Shown here piece after piece: positions 42,125 to 44,952 of a DNA stretch of 44,952 nucleotides (position 1 is its first letter; every line of letters begins with the position of its first letter). The DNA is taken from NCBI GenBank assembly GCA_009922615.1, contig RFVF01000036.1, positions 1-44,952 of the forward strand, given 5' to 3'. The notes below the pieces were generated by a model. That model saw only the letters and a list, made by a program, of their open reading frames with translations, made no database searches and was not told where the DNA came from. The DNA comes from Pseudomonadota bacterium (GTDB lineage: Bacteria > Verrucomicrobiota > Verrucomicrobiia > Limisphaerales > SXTU01). Both the position numbers and the translations under genes were made by a program.

Positions 42125-43147
42125 ATGAAACCATCCAGCTGGTTCGCCAAGGCACTGCTTGCACTGTCGCTGCTACTCATTCCTGCCATTGCGCAGGACG
42201 TGGGCAAGGGAAAGGACTTCGGCGGGAAGGATCTGCAAAACCGCGACCTGCGCCGAGAGGACTTGGTCGGCGCGAACCTCGCCGGAGCCAACTTGACCGC
42301 CGCCGACATGACTGACGTGGTGATGACGAAGGCGAACTTGAGAGAGGCGAACCTGAGTCGGGCAAGAATGGGCGGAGCGGATTTGAGTGGGGCGGACTTG
42401 CGGCTGGCGAATCTGGAATCAGCCGGCTTGCAAGGAGCCAATTTCTCGCAGGCGAACCTCGAAGGCTTGGATCTGAAAGGCGCGAGCCTGCAAAACTGCA
42501 ACTTCCGCGGTGCAAACTTGCGCGGCGTGTCGGGCATTCGCGATTTTACGCGAGCGGACTTCCGCGACGCGGACTTGCGAGGTGCCTACTTGCTCGGTGC
42601 CGTGGACTACGGCGGGATCACCGCAGAATTCACCGGGGCGAAATACGACGCGCGCACGCGCTGGCCCAAAGGCTTTGACGTGGAGGGTTCTGGCGCGAAG
42701 CTCGTCGAGTCTGTTGCCGAACCGGTGAAGCAGCCAGCGCCAACAACGCCCGCCAAGCCCGCCGACGAGAAGCCAGCCAAGAAGAAGAAAAAGGGCGAGG
42801 CCCCGGCGACTCCTGCGGCGGCCAAAACACCTGAAGCAAACCGTCCTGCGGGGGCACCGTCGGATGCGGACGTGAAGAAATTGCTGGAGAAGTTCTGGGC
42901 GCGCGACCGGGTGAAGAACACATTCAACTACCAAGCCATCAAGTTTGCCCCCGCGCGCAAGGGCGAGTATCGGACGGACGGCGTTCCTGCGAACTCGGAC
43001 ACGATGGTCTTCCCGGTCATGGTGACGTGCGAGCACGTCGTGGAATACAACGACGGCACCACCAAGTCAGAGCCAAAGGCGCAGTCGTTTGTCTTCTTCA
43101 AGACCGAGTTCGGCGAGTGGACGTTCCGGTTCAAGGGAAATAACTGA
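42125..43147 (+). CDS. Secreted pentapeptide-repeat protein with Lys-rich linker
   Basis: A signal peptide (ALLALSLLLIPAIAQD) is followed by about 25 pentapeptide units (residues 30-165, for example GANLAGANLTAADMTDVVM) that should form a right-handed beta-helix, then the DARTRWPKGFD end motif common in such proteins. Residues about 195-240 are a Pro/Ala/Lys linker (KPAKKKKKGEAPATP). The last ~95 residues, with KNTFNYQAIKFAPARKGEYRTDG and VFFKTEFGEWTFRFKGNN, are a small globular domain I do not recognise. Export of a pentapeptide protein is less usual than cytoplasmic location. Gene order suggests independent transcription. Confidence 0.8.
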   Translation: MKPSSWFAKALLALSLLLIPAIAQDVGKGKDFGGKDLQNRDLRREDLVGANLAGANLTAADMTDVVMTKANLREANLSRARMGGADLSGADLRLANLESAGLQGANFSQANLEGLDLKGASLQNCNFRGANLRGVSGIRDFTRADFRDADLRGAYLLGAVDYGGITAEFTGAKYDARTRWPKGFDVEGSGAKLVESVAEPVKQPAPTTPAKPADEKPAKKKKKGEAPATPAAAKTPEANRPAGAPSDADVKKLLEKFWARDRVKNTFNYQAIKFAPARKGEYRTDGVPANSDTMVFPVMVTCEHVVEYNDGTTKSEPKAQSFVFFKTEFGEWTFRFKGNN

Positions 43148-43199
43148 AGTTGTTGCCGACTGCTTTACTCCCCTGCCCTCGTTGCCTACCTTCCGCCGC

Positions 43200-44285
43200 G
43201 TGTCGGAGCCGAAGAAAACGCGGGTGATGATTGGCATGAGCGGCGGGGTGGATTCCTCGGCGGCGGCGGCCCTGTTGCAGGAGCAGGGCTTCGACCTCGT
43301 GGGCGTCACACTCAAGCTCTGGCCGCAGGATTGCGTGAACCGAGCGGAGGACAAGTGTTGCGGCCCGGAGGCGGTGAAGGACGCGCGCGCGGTGGCACAC
43401 CAGCTCGGCATCCCCTACTACCTCGTAGACGAGTCGGCGGAGTTTCAGAAGCAGGTCATCGCCTACTTCGCAGAGGAATACAAAGCGGGCCGCACGCCCA
43501 ATCCGTGTGTGATGTGCAACGAGCGGCTCAAGTTCGGCACGTTGTTGCATCGCGCCGACCAACTTGGCGCGCAGCTCATCGCCACCGGGCACTTCGCGCG
43601 CACGGAGAAGTGCCCGACGACCGGGCGCACGCTGCTCAAGCGCGGCCGCGACCCCCGCAAGGACCAGAGCTACTTCCTCTTCTCACTCAAGCAGTGGCAG
43701 CTTGAGCGGACCATTTTCCCTCTCGGTGCGATGACCAAGTCGGACACACGTGACCTGGCCCGCGAGTGTAAACTCAAGACCGCCGAGAAGGAAGAAAGCA
43801 TGGAAATATGCTTTGTGCCGGACAATGACTACGGGAAGTTCCTCGAATCGGCGAAGCTCGCGACGCGGCATCGCGGCGACATCGTAGATGTCCACGGGCG
43901 CAAGCTCGGGCAGCACGACGGCATCGAGTTCTACACCATCGGTCAGCGCAAGGGCCTCGGCCTCTCCGCGCCCAACCCGCTCTACGTCGTCGAACTGGAC
44001 GCGGCAAACAACCGCGTGATCGTGGGTGATGAGACCATGCTGGACCGCGCCGAGTTCCGCGTGGAGCGGTGCAACTGGATTCCCTTCGAGACACCGCCGA
44101 TGAGCATCGAAGTCACGGCCAAGATTCGTTACAACCATCCCGGCACGCCCGCGACGGTGGTGCCGACGGCGGACGGCGGCGCACGGGTAAAACTTCACGA
44201 ACCCCAGCGTGCCATCACGCCAGGACAGGCGTGCGTGTTCTATCAGGGCGACCTCGTGGTCGGCGGCGGATGGATTGCGCGGTAA
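43200..44285 (+). CDS. mnmA: tRNA-specific 2-thiouridylase MnmA
   Basis: The GTG at 43200 is chosen because it begins VSEPKKTRVMIGMSGGVDSS, the right distance before the PP-loop ATP motif. Catalytic Cys residues are in NPCVMCNERLKFG and MEICFVPDNDY, and the tRNA-binding KDQSYFLF and GQRKGLGLS are present. The C-terminal beta-barrel ends ITPGQACVFYQGDLVVGGGWI. The length of 361 residues is normal. It adds sulfur to U34 of tRNA-Lys, -Glu and -Gln, drawing sulfur ultimately from a cysteine desulfurase such as the SufS in this window. Confidence 0.96.
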   Translation: MSEPKKTRVMIGMSGGVDSSAAAALLQEQGFDLVGVTLKLWPQDCVNRAEDKCCGPEAVKDARAVAHQLGIPYYLVDESAEFQKQVIAYFAEEYKAGRTPNPCVMCNERLKFGTLLHRADQLGAQLIATGHFARTEKCPTTGRTLLKRGRDPRKDQSYFLFSLKQWQLERTIFPLGAMTKSDTRDLARECKLKTAEKEESMEICFVPDNDYGKFLESAKLATRHRGDIVDVHGRKLGQHDGIEFYTIGQRKGLGLSAPNPLYVVELDAANNRVIVGDETMLDRAEFRVERCNWIPFETPPMSIEVTAKIRYNHPGTPATVVPTADGGARVKLHEPQRAITPGQACVFYQGDLVVGGGWIAR

Positions 44286-44324
44286 ACTTCTAGGCCGGCT
44301 GCCACATTACCACGCGATGCGCCC

Positions 44325-44952
44325 TCAGCGGGGCGTAGGTGGAAGCATTCCTTTGAGGTCGGTTGGCGGCATGGGAGGACCACCGGGATTCGCCTTCTCA
44401 TTGATCAACATTTTCAGTTGTTGTGCGACAGGATCCACCGTCCCGTGATCCGGCGGCGTGGGCTGCGCTTGCGTCGAATTGATGGGAATCGTGGTGGTGC
44501 CCCCGCGAATGGGGCGCTGGAGATTGACGGGTATACTTTCCGGCGCGGCACCGGCGGGCATCGCCGGAGTAGGTGCGACCGTGGGGGTAAAGGCTGGAAT
44601 CCCTCCTCCCGGCGCGGCACCAGGCGGCATGGCAACGGTTCCTCCCGGACGGGCAGGCACGGGGTTCATGGGCATCGCGGGGCCAGCCGCTGCTTTCAAC
44701 CCGTCCTTCTCGAAGGACAACGTGCGTTCTTCGCCGGAAATTTTCACTCGCACCAGACCTTTCTTGAGATCGATGCCGCCGACCAAAACTTCCAAGCTGC
44801 CCTGCCGCTGGCCTTCCGAGAGACTGATATATTCGGGCGTAGGTTTACCCGGCACTTGATTTACAAACATCGCGCGCGCGGGCTTGAAGAGCGCGGTGAT
44901 GCCGCTGAGTTTGTAGTTGGTGGGCGTTTCGGGTGGTGCATTCGTCGGCGGC
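44325..44952 (-). CDS. Partial protein with a PilP/GspC-like domain, runs off the right edge
   Basis: The open frame continues to the window end. Its visible part starts TNAPPETPTNYKLSGITALFKPARAMFVNQ, then PEYISLSEGQRQGSLEVLVGGIDLKKGLVRVKISGEERTLSFEKDG. This is the pattern of the small beta domain of PilP/GspC-type secretion proteins (KLxGI...A.V......y.l..G......V..I....V.l). The last ~110 residues are a Pro/Ala/Met-rich low-complexity tail. The N-terminus and any membrane anchor lie outside. It may belong to a type II secretion or pilus cluster, which would fit the two pseudopilins. Bases 44286-44324 carry nothing recognisable. Confidence 0.6.
   Translation of the reverse strand, partial: PPTNAPPETPTNYKLSGITALFKPARAMFVNQVPGKPTPEYISLSEGQRQGSLEVLVGGIDLKKGLVRVKISGEERTLSFEKDGLKAAAGPAMPMNPVPARPGGTVAMPPGAAPGGGIPAFTPTVAPTPAMPAGAAPESIPVNLQRPIRGGTTTIPINSTQAQPTPPDHGTVDPVAQQLKMLINEKANPGGPPMPPTDLKGMLPPTPR

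Overview
The window is a GC-rich (roughly 60-65%) chromosomal stretch that most resembles Verrucomicrobiota, probably the Pedosphaerales/Limisphaerales side. This is inferred from gene content: two one-gene pseudopilins with a C-terminal DGH/ALWDK tail, a PSCyt1-DUF1549-DUF1553 protein, a DUF1501 protein, a sialate O-acetylesterase, a DUF455 protein and many secreted hydrolases. No rRNA or other taxonomic marker is present.

Layout. (1) 1-2540: an accessory patch with an AT-richer pentapeptide-TIR gene lacking a proper start, a minus-strand gene made of 14-residue tandem repeats, a winged-helix regulator that starts head-to-head with it, tRNA-Val(UAC), and a broken small lipoprotein-like gene. 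(2) 2544-6197: a GlcD-type oxidase and a DUF455 ferritin-like/ATP-grasp fusion. (3) 6249-15048: a tight plus-strand cluster for proline- and hydroxyproline-containing peptides. It encodes an aminopeptidase P, a dipeptidyl peptidase IV, a DapA-family enzyme, a trypsin-like protease, a fatty-acid-hydroxylase-like membrane protein, a proline racemase/4-hydroxyproline epimerase and an FAD D-amino-acid dehydrogenase. The peptidase carries an inserted domain that aligns without gaps to the hydroxyproline-binding part of the von Hippel-Lindau (VHL) beta domain. This is the most striking observation in the window.

(4) 15045-16393: a pseudopilin and a small lipoprotein converge tail to tail; the same pairing recurs at 38293-39400. 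(5) 16469-26035: a PerR-type box and PerR/Fur regulator head a SUF iron-sulfur cluster (sufB, C, D, U, T, S). A lipoprotein and a ceramidase-like gene split sufD from sufU. (6) 26112-31746: a DUF1501 protein on plus, then a minus-strand run (macro domain, alpha/beta hydrolase, YhbY, PQQ propeller, small membrane protein, truncated NUDIX). (7) 31985-32625: no credible gene, but many hairpins whose loops are GNRA on the minus strand; a candidate large structured RNA of unknown class. (8) 32890-44952: a small basic protein with a strong terminator, a SecD-P1-like lipoprotein with an M23 peptidase, a GDSL hydrolase with a glucose-dehydrogenase-like enzyme, a sialate O-acetylesterase, the second lipoprotein/pseudopilin pair, PSCyt1-DUF1549-DUF1553, a secreted pentapeptide protein, mnmA, and a protein running off the right edge.

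Dispersed palindromic repeats of one family (arms like TTAGCCACGGATG...) sit between genes of both operons and in one case supply the stop codon of one gene and the start codon of the next. All functional calls rest on motif reading by eye; no database search was run.
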